Of a DNA stretch of 57,194 nucleotides, positions 1 through 7,109 are shown one piece after another. The notes below the pieces were generated by a model, which was given only the letters and a program-made list of their open reading frames with translations, was not told the DNA's origin and searched no databases. Position numbers and translations under genes: made by a program. Numbering within the stretch: the stretch's first letter is position 1; each line of letters starts with the position of its first letter. Source of the DNA: Latilactobacillus fuchuensis DSM 14340 = JCM 11249 (GTDB taxonomy: Bacteria; Bacillota; Bacilli; Lactobacillales; Lactobacillaceae); contig NZ_BAMJ01000013.1 in the NCBI RefSeq assembly GCF_000615805.1, positions 1 to 57,194 on the forward strand. Direction: 5' to 3'.

Positions 1-33
1 AAAAATATAAAAATAAAGGTGTCAGTAATTTTT

Positions 34-426
34 ATGAAAAAAATATTGATTATTGTAAGTGGTATGTTTTTGTTATTGACCGGAATTGGGCTGGGGGGAA
101 AGGTTTATATGGACAATAAAGCGACCAAGGAATTGGAATATCAAAGAGAATCTGCAATGTCATTGAGAAATGAATATACAGATTTAGAAGAGATTATTTT
201 TGACAAAGATGGTGGGCAGTTTTCAAAAACTGAAAATGATTTTGGTACTTGGTATATCGACGTGAAATTAAAAATTTCTGATAACTGGTATGAAATTACA
301 ATAGGGAAAAATGGCGGTTCCTATGGTGGCGTCGATGAAGATTTTCTTGAAGAAAAAACAGGAAAGAAAACTAAAAATTCTGTAAAAGTTAAATATAGTA
401 ACGGAGATGAGGCGGTGTTGAAATAA
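34..426 (+). CDS. Small membrane-anchored protein, array family A, copy 1
   Basis: A 130-residue protein of unknown function. Residues 1-24 are a Lys-led hydrophobic segment (MKKILIIVSG...) without a lipobox Cys, so it is probably an uncleaved N-terminal anchor. The rest is polar, with charged residues and Gly-rich turns near the end (KNGGSYGGVDED), and closes on YSNGDEAVLK, which is shared with copies 3 and 5. A GTG frame opens at 19, but I chose ATG 34 because the equivalent GTG is lost in the copy at 2605 while the ATG before KK is kept. GGTG lies about 12 nt upstream. The stop overlaps a relic frame beginning at 423. It is the first of twelve similar small genes. Not recognised; an immunity-type role is inference only. 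Confidence 0.75.
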   Translation: MKKILIIVSGMFLLLTGIGLGGKVYMDNKATKELEYQRESAMSLRNEYTDLEEIIFDKDGGQFSKTENDFGTWYIDVKLKISDNWYEITIGKNGGSYGGVDEDFLEEKTGKKTKNSVKVKYSNGDEAVLK

Positions 427-536
427 CGACAAGAAAACAATATGCCAGTTTAGATAATATTGCTTATATGGTTACCAATCCTGATGATTGGCATGATGTA
501 TTAATCGATGAATCAGACATTCCACGGGTATTATAA
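423..536 (+). pseudogene. MTT-x-x-QY relic 1 (37 codons)
   Basis: An open stretch overlaps the end of the preceding gene exactly where the other family A genes carry an ATGA stop/start overlap, but here the start is ATA. It encodes ITTRKQYASLDNIAYMV... and stops at 534-536. The opening matches the stubs at 1658, 2461 and 3511. I read it as the surviving N-terminus of a once longer, translationally coupled gene. It has no good start codon and is probably not expressed. Confidence 0.45.
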
Positions 537-576
537 GATAATATAGAAATTTAAAATAAAGGTGTCAGTGATTTTT

Positions 577-996
577 ATGAAAAAAATATTGATAATTATA
601 GGTTGTGTAGTTCCATTATTGGCAGGAATTGAGAGGGAAATGCAGATGGATAAGAAAGCACAAAAACAAGAAATTAAACAGACTGAAGCGGTCATTGCTA
701 AAAAATTAATCTCTGAATATCAAGGAATAAACAAAATTGAATTTATTGCGGATAGTTACATTGGAGAAACTGGCTACGAGCAATTTCAATTTAAGATTAA
801 TGAGGGTGTTCTATTTGGATATGATGTTGGGGAGTCAGCGTATGATGACAATATTAGTAATGGTCTCGCGAATGGTAAAAATGAAATTGAGCAAACAATC
901 TTGAAATCTAAGAATAGACGAAACAAGCCATTAAGATTAAAAGAAATTGATTTGAGTGATTATAGAATTATTTACTCATTAAAATCAGATGGATAG
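577..996 (+). CDS. Small membrane-anchored protein, array family B, copy 1
   Basis: A 139-residue protein with an N-terminal hydrophobic anchor (MKKILIIIGCVVPLLAGI) and an Ala/Lys/Glu-rich linker. Its soluble domain resembles that of the gene at 2605: both have IA-K-LISEY followed by an IKKIEF-like strand, and both end in YRIIYSLK or YHVVYYLK. The leader at 556-590 (AAAGGTGTCAGTGATTTTT then ATG) is nearly identical to those of family A copies 1 and 3, although the C-terminal domain is of a different family. ATG 577 is chosen over GTG 562 for the same reason as copy 1. Function unknown. Confidence 0.72.
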   Translation: MKKILIIIGCVVPLLAGIEREMQMDKKAQKQEIKQTEAVIAKKLISEYQGINKIEFIADSYIGETGYEQFQFKINEGVLFGYDVGESAYDDNISNGLANGKNEIEQTILKSKNRRNKPLRLKEIDLSDYRIIYSLKSDG

Positions 997-1154
997 GGAA
1001 TACCATGAAACTATTGGTGAACACTATTTTAAGCTAGGCAGTAATGAGCAGCGCGATATTATTAGGCGAAAGGTTATATAGATAGCCAATCTAGTAATAA
1101 TTTGTATCTCTCAAAAGCAAAAAAATATTTAATCCAAAATACAGGGAAGAAGGT
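989..1154 (+). pseudogene. Relic coding segments between array genes
   Basis: An ATG at 989, overlapping the previous stop, opens a 30-codon frame to 1081 (MDREYHETIGEHYF...). A second frame from about 1069 to 1159 reads ...NLYLSKAKKYLIQNTGKKV and then stops; its TGKK recalls the TGKKTK of copy 1. Both look like leftovers of deleted array genes. Neither has a clear ribosome binding site, so I do not call them functional. Confidence 0.3.
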
Positions 1155-1181
1155 ATAGGATAAGCGCTTATCCTATTTTTA
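1155..1181 (+). terminator. Rho-independent terminator
   Basis: A perfect 22-nt palindrome (ATAGGATAAGC / GCTTATCCTAT) is followed directly by TTTTT. It ends the first two-gene unit of the array. Confidence 0.6.
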
Positions 1182-1198
1182 TCAATAAAAAGGATATT

Positions 1199-1320
1199 TG
1201 GCAACGTTTAGGTCAAACATAGGCACGTTTATGTTGATCGGGTAAAAGCGTGAATGATTATGGTAAGCTTTAATAAAATTATAATTACATAGGTGTCAGT
1301 GATTTTTATGAAAAAAATAA
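1199..1320 (+). repeat. Duplicated array leader module, copy 1
   Basis: About 120 nt that recur at 2501-2614 with roughly 80% identity by eye. Shared blocks include AACGTTTAGGTCAAAC, TAGGCACG-TTATG, GGTAAA, TGAACGATTATGGTAAGCT, ACATAGGT-TCAGTG and the first codons (ATGAAAAAAATA). The two downstream genes belong to different families (A here, B at 2605), so a promoter, leader and start cassette has been copied in front of unlike bodies. Confidence 0.65.
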
Positions 1321-1661
1321 TGGTGATGGCAGGTTGCATAATAATGTTGTTGATGGGGATCGGTGTGAAAGTGCAGATCAATAATAAAAATAGCAATTTG
1401 GAAAAACAAAGAACGGCTGCAATTGGTGTGAAAGAAGTTCAACCTGAAGTTGAAGAAATTCATTTTATAGAAGACGGATCAATTGATGGCGGCGGTGCGT
1501 GGTCTGTTGATGCTAAATTAAAGATAAACAATAAAATATATAATGAAATATTAACAAAAAATGGTCTTGGTGCTGGCGATAATTTACCAGAAGGAAATAC
1601 AGGAACGAGAATACCTGTCGAGGTCCTTTATAGTAACGGGCAAGAGGAAACCTTAAAATGA
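1308..1661 (+). CDS. Small membrane-anchored protein, array family A, copy 2
   Basis: A 117-residue protein with anchor MKKIMVMAGCIIMLLMGIGVKV. The body contains KEVQPEVEEIHF, a Gly-rich turn and the tail PVEVLYSNGQEETLK. That tail is shared with the gene at 2099, including 35 identical consecutive bases (1613-1647 = 2416-2450). The stop overlaps an ATG at 1658 (ATGA) that opens an MTT-x-x-HY stub. ATG 1308 is chosen, with AGGTG upstream. Function unknown. Confidence 0.74.
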   Translation: MKKIMVMAGCIIMLLMGIGVKVQINNKNSNLEKQRTAAIGVKEVQPEVEEIHFIEDGSIDGGGAWSVDAKLKINNKIYNEILTKNGLGAGDNLPEGNTGTRIPVEVLYSNGQEETLK

Positions 1662-1681
1662 CAACTTCTAGGCATTATTTG

Positions 1682-2053
1682 ATGCGAAGAAAAGTAAAAA
1701 TCAGCATCGTAATAACAATGCTTATACTACTAGGAATTGGAATCGGTGTGAAAGTTCATACGGACATAGTCGAAATCGAGCAAGAGCGGTTAGTGGCTCT
1801 TCAGGCTAAGCAAAATTTTAAAAATATTATTGAAATCAAAATTCTCGAAAAGGGAGAGGCTAGTTCTGGGAGTATTTTTTATATTGTTGAGATAACGAAT
1901 GACCGTGATACAAGCTATAAAGTTGATTTGGACTTGGGCGATAGTGAATCATTTGGTTCCGTTGAAGAAAATTGGATTTTTGAAACGCAACTAGGTAAAA
2001 CAGATCATAAAACTAAAGTTATTTATTTATCAGGTAAAAGTGAGACGTTTTGA
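1682..2053 (+). CDS. Small membrane-anchored protein, array family A, copy 3 (fused to an upstream stub)
   Basis: A 123-residue protein starting MRRKVKISIV with a hydrophobic helix (ITMLILLGIGIGVKV), like the genes at 2099 and 3041 that also begin MRRK-KI. The frame is open back to ATG 1658, which overlaps the previous stop and adds MTTSRHYL, the conserved relic opening. It therefore looks like a deletion that joined a stub to this gene. Translation may start at 1658 by coupling or at 1682; I favour 1682 by homology. The C-terminal part (LGKTDHKTKVIYLSGKSETF) is a divergent family A tail. Function unknown. Confidence 0.65.
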   Translation: MRRKVKISIVITMLILLGIGIGVKVHTDIVEIEQERLVALQAKQNFKNIIEIKILEKGEASSGSIFYIVEITNDRDTSYKVDLDLGDSESFGSVEENWIFETQLGKTDHKTKVIYLSGKSETF

Positions 2054-2098
2054 TAGCGATAGTTAAAGTATATTTAATGCAGATAGCGAGGGACGACT

Positions 2099-2464
2099 GT
2101 GCGAAGAAAAACAAAGATTATCGTCTTAATAATAACAATCCTTGTGTTACTAGGAGTTGGAATCGGAGTGAAGGTTCATATGGATAAAGAAAATAATAGT
2201 GTAGAAAAGCAACGGTCCGCCGCTATTGGTTTTAAAGAAGTTCAACCTGGAGTGGAAGAAATTAAATTTATGCAAGATGGTTCCTATTCAGGTGCTGGGA
2301 ATTGGTCTGTTAGTGTTAATGTTATTGTAAATGGTAAGAAATATAAGGAAATTTTAAATCAAGATGGTTTAGATGGTGGAGATCCATTGCCAGAAGGAAA
2401 TGCTGGAACGAGAACACCTGTCGAGGTCCTTTATAGTAACGGGCAAGAGGCAACCTTAAAATGA
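2099..2464 (+). CDS. Small membrane-anchored protein, array family A, copy 4 (mosaic)
   Basis: 121 residues with a GTG start. The N-terminus (MRRKTKIIVLIITILVLLGV) resembles the genes at 1682 and 3041, while the C-terminal two thirds (KEVQPGVEEIKF ... PVEVLYSNGQEATLK) closely match the gene at 1308, including a 35-nt identical run. The copy thus appears to be a recombinant between two neighbours. GGGACGACT precedes the GTG, and a similar GGGGACGGACT precedes the GTG at 3041. Its stop overlaps an MTTPKQY stub. Function unknown. Confidence 0.72.
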   Translation: MRRKTKIIVLIITILVLLGVGIGVKVHMDKENNSVEKQRSAAIGFKEVQPGVEEIKFMQDGSYSGAGNWSVSVNVIVNGKKYKEILNQDGLDGGDPLPEGNAGTRTPVEVLYSNGQEATLK

Positions 2465-2496
2465 CAACGCCTAAGCAATATTCGATTATAAAATGA
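2461..2496 (+). pseudogene. MTT-x-x-QY relic 2 (11 codons)
   Basis: The frame MTTPKQYSIIK then stop starts at the A of the ATGA overlap with the preceding gene. It is too short to be a working protein and is best read as the truncated start of a coupled partner gene. Confidence 0.45.
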
Positions 2497-2500
2497 ATAC

Positions 2501-2614
2501 CAAGTTTAGATCAAACTTAGGCACGGTTATGCGATAGGGTAAAATTCATGAACGATTATGGTAAGCTCTAACAAATTATAAATACATAGGTATCAGTGGT
2601 TATTATGAAAAAAA
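2501..2614 (+). repeat. Duplicated array leader module, copy 2
   Basis: Second copy of the module described at 1199-1320. Here the potential GTG start has become GTA (AGGTATCAGTGG), which supports using the later ATG at 2605 and, by analogy, the ATG starts at 34, 577 and 1308. Confidence 0.65.
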
Positions 2615-3009
2615 TAGTATTGATTATAGGCTGTATAATAATATTCTTCGTGGGAGTAGGAGTAAGGATGCATATGAATCATGAAACACAAGAGCAAGAG
2701 TTACAAAGAACAGAGAAATCGATTGCTCAAAAATTGATTTCAGAATATAAAAGCATTAAAAAAATTGAGTTTACGAAAGTATCTAAAATTGGTGATACTA
2801 GTGATGTTCAATTTGAATTTTCAGTAAATGATGGGCCAAAATTGGGAATTGATGTAGATGGATTATCTCAAGCCGGAATAATTGCTGATGGCGATGATAG
2901 GTTGGAAAAAACAGCATTAAAAAAAGAAAATAGATTGGCAAAATCTTTGGATGTAAAAGATATAGCGTTAAAAAACTATCACGTTGTGTATTATTTAAAA
3001 TTAAATTGA
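2605..3009 (+). CDS. Small membrane-anchored protein, array family B, copy 2
   Basis: 134 residues: anchor MKKIVLIIGCIIIFFVGVGV, then a polar domain like that of 577-996 (IAQKLISEYKSIKKIEF ... LKNYHVVYYLKLN). The two family B copies differ far more in the body than in the leader and anchor. Unlike the family A genes, the stop is not overlapped by an MTT stub. Function unknown. Confidence 0.73.
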   Translation: MKKIVLIIGCIIIFFVGVGVRMHMNHETQEQELQRTEKSIAQKLISEYKSIKKIEFTKVSKIGDTSDVQFEFSVNDGPKLGIDVDGLSQAGIIADGDDRLEKTALKKENRLAKSLDVKDIALKNYHVVYYLKLN

Positions 3010-3040
3010 GAATGAGCACCATATTTAGCGGGGACGGACT

Positions 3041-3409
3041 GTGCGAAGAAAAACCAAGATTAGTGCCTTAATAATAATAATCTTCGTGTTACTAGGAATT
3101 GGCATCGGAGTGAAGGTTCATAGGGATAAAGAAAGCAGACAAATGGCATTAGAAAAACAAGCTAGTGTTGAGATAAAAGAGAGCTTTAAAAATATTAAAA
3201 AAATTAAAATAACTGATTTTTATGAATCATCTCCTGGAATAAAAAACATTGATTTTGATGTCGTTGAAACTGATGGGAAGCTTATTAAGGAGAATTCAAC
3301 GACAATAGGCGGTTTTGGTTCTTATAGTGAGAATGGACTAACGTTAGGAGTGACGAAAGGGGCTATTAAAGTAGTTTATACAACAGGAAAAGAGGCGATT
3401 ATAAAATGA
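3041..3409 (+). CDS. Small membrane-anchored protein, array family A, copy 5
   Basis: 122 residues with a GTG start after GGGGACGGACT. The anchor MRRKTKISALIIIIFVLLGI matches the genes at 1682 and 2099. The body ends IKVVYTTGKEAIIK, the same layout as the YSNGQEATLK tails. The stop overlaps the start of another stub (3406). Function unknown. Confidence 0.72.
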   Translation: MRRKTKISALIIIIFVLLGIGIGVKVHRDKESRQMALEKQASVEIKESFKNIKKIKITDFYESSPGIKNIDFDVVETDGKLIKENSTTIGGFGSYSENGLTLGVTKGAIKVVYTTGKEAIIK

Positions 3410-3489
3410 ACACGCTAAGTCAATATGTGACTATTGATAACATGGAATACCTGATTATAAGAATTTTTAATAGATGTTGTTTACTCTAA
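3406..3489 (+). pseudogene. MNT-x-x-QY relic 3 (27 codons)
   Basis: An ATGA-coupled frame reading MNTLSQYVTIDNMEYL... that stops at 3487-3489. Its opening and the IDN-x-x-Y motif match relic 1 (LDNIAY). It is probably a truncated partner gene. Confidence 0.45.
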
Positions 3490-3510
3490 CGAAAAGAGCG
3501 AGATGATAAA

Positions 3511-3726
3511 ATGACAACACCACGACAGTATTCAGTAATTGCCATTAAGGGCTATAAAACGGATTTTTCCGGTGCGACTTTCACTAGATTAATAGACGCA
3601 GGTAAATCCTTTAAGATTGGTATTGAAACTATGATAAGCGAATTTAGTATAAAAGTTAGGGTAAATAAGACAGTCAATATTTTTATGAACCAAACAGGCA
3701 TGCTAGCAAGGCTGTTAAAACAGTGA
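3511..3726 (+). pseudogene. MTT-x-x-QY relic 4 (71 codons)
   Basis: The longest of the relics: MTTPRQYSVIAIKGY followed by 56 residues that resemble nothing I recognise. The bases before its ATG (GAAAAGAGCGAGATGATAAA) look like a decayed copy of the end of the gene at 3041 (GAAAAGAGGCGATTATAAA), so a whole gene tail plus partner start was duplicated. It could be a small expressed protein, but no separate ribosome binding site is evident. 3727-3925 holds no gene that I can see. Confidence 0.35.
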
Positions 3727-3925
3727 TGCTGGTGTGTCTATTATTTTGCAATTATTATCAAATAAAACGATATTTATACAACATTGAGGGCTGATTTAAA
3801 GACGTTCATGATAATCTAGTCTATTGCGCAACTGATTATGATAGACTTTAGAAGAATTTTGATGAGCTTGGTGTGCAATCGAATCTGCCACCATAATCAT
3901 AATGAATTAAGCTGGAGAACTAAAA

Positions 3926-4291
3926 ATGACTAAAACAATGAAAATCATTATTAGCAGTGTTGTCCTAATCGCAATCGGACTTGGCGGCGGGTTGGTTTAT
4001 GCGCATGAGAAACAAGCGGTATTTCATCAAGAAATGGTAAAAACGGTTAAAGAAAATAAATCGGTGATATTTAATTATATTAAACGAGATTATCGTGAAG
4101 GGAATAATCAAAGAGCGGTTAAAGACATTGAAATAGACTATTCTAAAATTGAACATAATCCGATGGGTGGCATAAATGTCGTCGCATATGTAAATCATGA
4201 TACTAAGAATAAAGATTATTCGTTAACTTTGGACAAGAATCAAAATAAGATATATGTTGAATCGGCTACTACACCGGACTATGCTAGATAA
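3926..4291 (+). CDS. DUF1310-like membrane-anchored protein, copy 1
   Basis: 121 residues. The anchor is MTKTMKIIISSVVLIAIGLGGGLVY, followed by an amphipathic helix (HQEMVKTVKENKSVIFNYI) and a strand region with IDYSKIEHNPMGGINVVAYVN. The IEHNPMGGI core recurs in all five genes of this block and matches my recall of the DUF1310 family of Listeria and lactobacilli (no search done). GGAG sits 9 nt before the ATG. The leader TGGAGAACTAAAA is repeated before each copy. Function of the family unknown. Confidence 0.78.
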   Translation: MTKTMKIIISSVVLIAIGLGGGLVYAHEKQAVFHQEMVKTVKENKSVIFNYIKRDYREGNNQRAVKDIEIDYSKIEHNPMGGINVVAYVNHDTKNKDYSLTLDKNQNKIYVESATTPDYAR

Positions 4292-4365
4292 GCGATGTTA
4301 TAGCGATATTTTACATATTGGAAATATGGGAATTAATCGAAGCGAATTAAAATGGAGCACTAAAA

Positions 4366-4764
4366 ATGACTAAAACAATGAAAATAATCATCGGAAGTGT
4401 TGTCCTGATCGCAATCGGACTTGGCGGTGGACTATTTTACAGGCATGAGAAACAAGTCGCAATGCAGCAAGAGATGATTGAAATTGTTAGGAGTAAAGAA
4501 GCAACCGATATTTTTGAATATGGTATTCAAAAATTAGATTCTCAAGCATTTACTAAAGAAAGTATTATTCAAAACTATTCAGTTGATGAATCAACGATTG
4601 AACATAATCCATTGGGCGGTATTAATGTAACGCTTTTTATTAATCATGATAAAGACTTATATATATTTTTTATTTTGGACAAGGACAATGGAAAGTTAAC
4701 AGATAATGGTGGGGGAAATTCAGCTAATTTAGAAAAATTATTGGCGCATAGGCATAAGCAGTAA
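4366..4764 (+). CDS. DUF1310-like membrane-anchored protein, copy 2
   Basis: 132 residues, the longest of the block. The anchor is nearly identical to copy 1. The body has a longer spacer (residues 45-75, DSQAFTKESIIQNYSVDEST) before IEHNPLGGINVTLFIN, and ends with a dry-loop motif DKDNGKLTDNGG and an SANLEKLL helix. This is closest to the canonical DUF1310 layout as I recall it; the shorter copies lack the spacer. Same GGAG leader. Confidence 0.78.
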   Translation: MTKTMKIIIGSVVLIAIGLGGGLFYRHEKQVAMQQEMIEIVRSKEATDIFEYGIQKLDSQAFTKESIIQNYSVDESTIEHNPLGGINVTLFINHDKDLYIFFILDKDNGKLTDNGGGNSANLEKLLAHRHKQ

Positions 4765-4867
4765 ATTTATTATGTCGCGATATTATTAATAATCTAGAAA
4801 GTTGTCTGCAAATATACGTGATTACGCCGGATAAGATGTGCTGAATTAAAATGGAGAACTAAAAATA

Positions 4868-5236
4868 ATGAAAATAATCATTAGTAGTGTTGTCATAATC
4901 GCAATTTTACTTGGTGGCGGGTTGGTTTATGCGCATGAGAAACAAGCGGCATTTCATCAAGAAATGGTAAAAACGGTTAAAGAAAATAAATCGGTGATAT
5001 TTAATTACATTAAACGAGATTATAAAAAGAATGGCAATAATAGAAAAATTAGCGTTATAGAAATTGATTATTCTAAGATTGATCACAATCCGATGGGCGG
5101 CATAAATGTTGTCGCGTATGTAAATAAAGACGCAGAAAATCAAGATTACTCTTTGACGCTTGGTAAGGCGGATGGAAAAGTATTTGTAGAAGGTGGAGCA
5201 GGTGTCAATTTTGATAAGATAGAGGACCAAAAATGA
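4868..5236 (+). CDS. DUF1310-like membrane-anchored protein, copy 3
   Basis: 122 residues. It starts at the second Met of the family (MKIIISSVV) because the usual ATGACTAAAACA is missing after the conserved leader; GGAG is 11 nt upstream. Residues 20-45 are nearly identical to copy 1 (HEKQAAFHQEMVKTVKENKS), followed by IDYSKIDHNPMGGINVVAYVN. Its last codons overlap the next start by ATGA (5233-5236), so the two are translationally coupled. Confidence 0.76.
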   Translation: MKIIISSVVIIAILLGGGLVYAHEKQAAFHQEMVKTVKENKSVIFNYIKRDYKKNGNNRKISVIEIDYSKIDHNPMGGINVVAYVNKDAENQDYSLTLGKADGKVFVEGGAGVNFDKIEDQK

Positions 5237-5586
5237 CTAGAACAATGAAAATCATCATTAGTAGTGTTGCCATACTCGTAATCGCACTTGGTGGCGGGGT
5301 AGTTTATAGGCATGAGAAACAATTGGCAGTGCATCAAGAGATGGTAAAAATAGTGAAAGAAAATAAATCTGTTATTGAGGAATATGTCCGGTTAAAAGAC
5401 GATAATCATAAAATACAGCGTGTGGTAATTGACTATCAATCGATTCAACATAGTCCAATGGGGGGCATATCACTGACAGGATACGTAAATAATGATCCTA
5501 GTAATGATTTTTCTGTAATATTGGCAATGAATAAGGGCCATGTCGCTATCCAAAGTGGACAATTACCAGAGGTTAGTGAGCAATGA
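5233..5586 (+). CDS. DUF1310-like membrane-anchored protein, copy 4
   Basis: 117 residues: MTRTMKIIISSVAILVIALGGGVVY anchor, HQEMVKIVKENKS helix and IDYQSIQHSPMGGISLTGYVN core (HSP in place of HNP). Coupled to copy 3 by the ATGA overlap; GAGG lies upstream inside the previous gene. Function unknown. Confidence 0.76.
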   Translation: MTRTMKIIISSVAILVIALGGGVVYRHEKQLAVHQEMVKIVKENKSVIEEYVRLKDDNHKIQRVVIDYQSIQHSPMGGISLTGYVNNDPSNDFSVILAMNKGHVAIQSGQLPEVSEQ

Positions 5587-5611
5587 AATGAATTAAAATG
5601 GAGAATTAGAA

Positions 5612-5989
5612 ATGACTAAAACAATGAAAATAATCATCAGTAGTGTCGTTATAATCGCAATCGGACTTATCAGTGGGATAGTTTATAGGTATGAGAAACA
5701 ATTGGCAGTGCATCAAGAGATGGTGGAAATAGTGAAGGAAAACAAAAGTTTAGTTACTGCTGATTTAAAAGATGAGGATCTTACACAGAAAATAACAGAA
5801 ATAAATTTAGATTTTGAGACCATAGAGCCTAATCCGATGGGTGGTATAACGGTTAACGGCTATATTAATGGGAATAGAAAATTAATATTTTATGCAGGAT
5901 TTGATAAATCAAATGGTAAAGAAGCAAAAATATTCTCAACTGGAACAGATATATCAGCCAATCTAAATAGATTTCTAAAGGCAAAATAG
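5612..5989 (+). CDS. DUF1310-like membrane-anchored protein, copy 5
   Basis: 125 residues: anchor MTKTMKIIISSVVIIAIGLISGIVY, HQEMVEIVKENKS helix, core LDFETIEPNPMGGITVNGYIN and a C-terminal SANLNRFLKAK helix. The leader TGGAGAATTAGAA sits 25 nt after the previous stop. It is the last gene of the array and is followed by a strong hairpin at 6062. Confidence 0.77.
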   Translation: MTKTMKIIISSVVIIAIGLISGIVYRYEKQLAVHQEMVEIVKENKSLVTADLKDEDLTQKITEINLDFETIEPNPMGGITVNGYINGNRKLIFYAGFDKSNGKEAKIFSTGTDISANLNRFLKAK

Positions 5990-6061
5990 GTTAATTAGAT
6001 AACTTGGACTGATGACTTAGGTGCTGCTGTTGGTGATTAAGCTTTGGGTTTTATTATCCAG

Positions 6062-6112
6062 AAAAAAAGTCATGGACAATATTTTAAGAAATATTATCCA
6101 TGGCTTTTTGGG
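6062..6112. terminator. Terminator closing the paralogue array
   Basis: A long inverted repeat (AAAGTCATGGACAATATTT / AAATATTATCCATGGCTTT) with a 4-nt loop, preceded by seven A and followed by TTTTT. It could act in both directions, between the array and the convergent gene ending at 6196. Confidence 0.75.
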
Positions 6113-6195
6113 TTTAAATTTAACAGACAGTCCCTATTGATGAAGTTTATTTTTAATTATTTAATAAAATTTTGGGAGGAATTTATTTCAAATAA

Positions 6196-6869
6196 TTAAT
6201 AGATGGCGTCTGTTTCAGAAGTGAAGATTGTATCGTTATTAGTACCAATAATTGGGGCCTTGAGAAGGTCCCATGGGGCTGATGAATATTGTAAGTGCGC
6301 AATGAATTCGTAACCAGCTGGTGCAGAATCAACTGGTAAGTGATGATTCTCTTCTAGTAATTGACCATAATCAATCACGATATCAGCGTTGACATCGCCA
6401 ACGCCAATCCAGAATGATCTTGGGACTTCAACAATAATACGATCAGTATAAACGGTTACGTTACTGGGATTAATCGGTTGTGTGTTATCGCCAAACAATC
6501 TGGTTTCACGCATCTCCCCAGTGATGTAGGATGCGAATTCAGGTTGACTAGCAAGGTATTTAAATTGTTCTGGTAATTTAATCGTTAGGTAGCAATATCG
6601 CCATCAACGAAGCCGCAATTTTGGGCGGTGTAGTGTAAAGTAACTTTACCTGTATTAGGGACACATCTAATGTAAGGAACCAGTTGTCCTTGTAGGGTGC
6701 CTTTAGCAGTGATAATCGCAGTTCGTGCTTGTTTAGGATTGCTGACAGTTGATGTTGGCGCGGTGTTTGTACCGGCAACTGCTGCTTGCGCCGTTGTTAG
6801 TGGTGCAAAAACACCAGCTAGCATCATCGCTGTAGCAGCCGTTGTTAGTAAGCGTACATTTTTTTTCAT
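6196..6869 (-). pseudogene. Secreted protein, frameshifted near 6589
   Basis: Would be 224 residues if one base is restored. The N-terminal part has a signal peptide (MKKNVRLLTTAATAMMLAGVFA ... AQAA, cleavage near residue 30), then a Thr/Ser-rich mature start. The frame breaks after CGFVDGDIA; reading resumes in the -1 frame as LTIKLPEQFKYLASQPEF and runs into VTVYTDRIIVEV...SFWIGVGDVNADIVIDYG. The missing base is probably one of a CCC run on the coding strand. The ribosome binding site GGAGGA is well placed. No family recognised; beta-rich and extracellular by inference. Because other conserved genes here carry the same one-base loss, the break may be a sequence error. Confidence 0.6.
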
Positions 6870-6920
6870 AAACTAAATCCTCCAATAAAATAATAGTTAA
6901 GGGACGTCACCTTACGCACT

Positions 6921-6948
6921 ATTTTACACTGCTCAAATTAATTGTCAA
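6921..6948 (-). promoter_or_regulatory. Sigma-70 promoter for the secreted protein gene
   Basis: On the minus strand TTGACA (6948-6943) and TAAAAT (6926-6921) are 16 bp apart, about 50 nt upstream of the ATG at 6869. The rest of 6870-7109 shows no gene. Confidence 0.65.
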
Positions 6949-7109
6949 TAAAATAATAGTATTTTTACATATAATAAAAATGTATTAAAAGGTTCCAGTA
7001 CTTTTTTAGCCATTAATTAAAGTCATCAATCTCGGTATATTTAATGTCCAATATAAATAAAACTTTGTGATAAACATTGTCAAAACAACGTTTACCCAAA
7101 GCTTTATTT

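Noticed and set aside
19-33. GTG start (MSVIF-) for the first array gene and its equivalents at 562 and 1293
   Set aside because: The GTG is changed to GTA in the duplicated leader at 2587 while the ATG before KK is kept.
3965-5337. Open frames on the minus strand opposite the DUF1310-like genes
   Set aside because: They mirror the repeated anchor sequence, lack ribosome binding sites and have the composition of antisense shadows.
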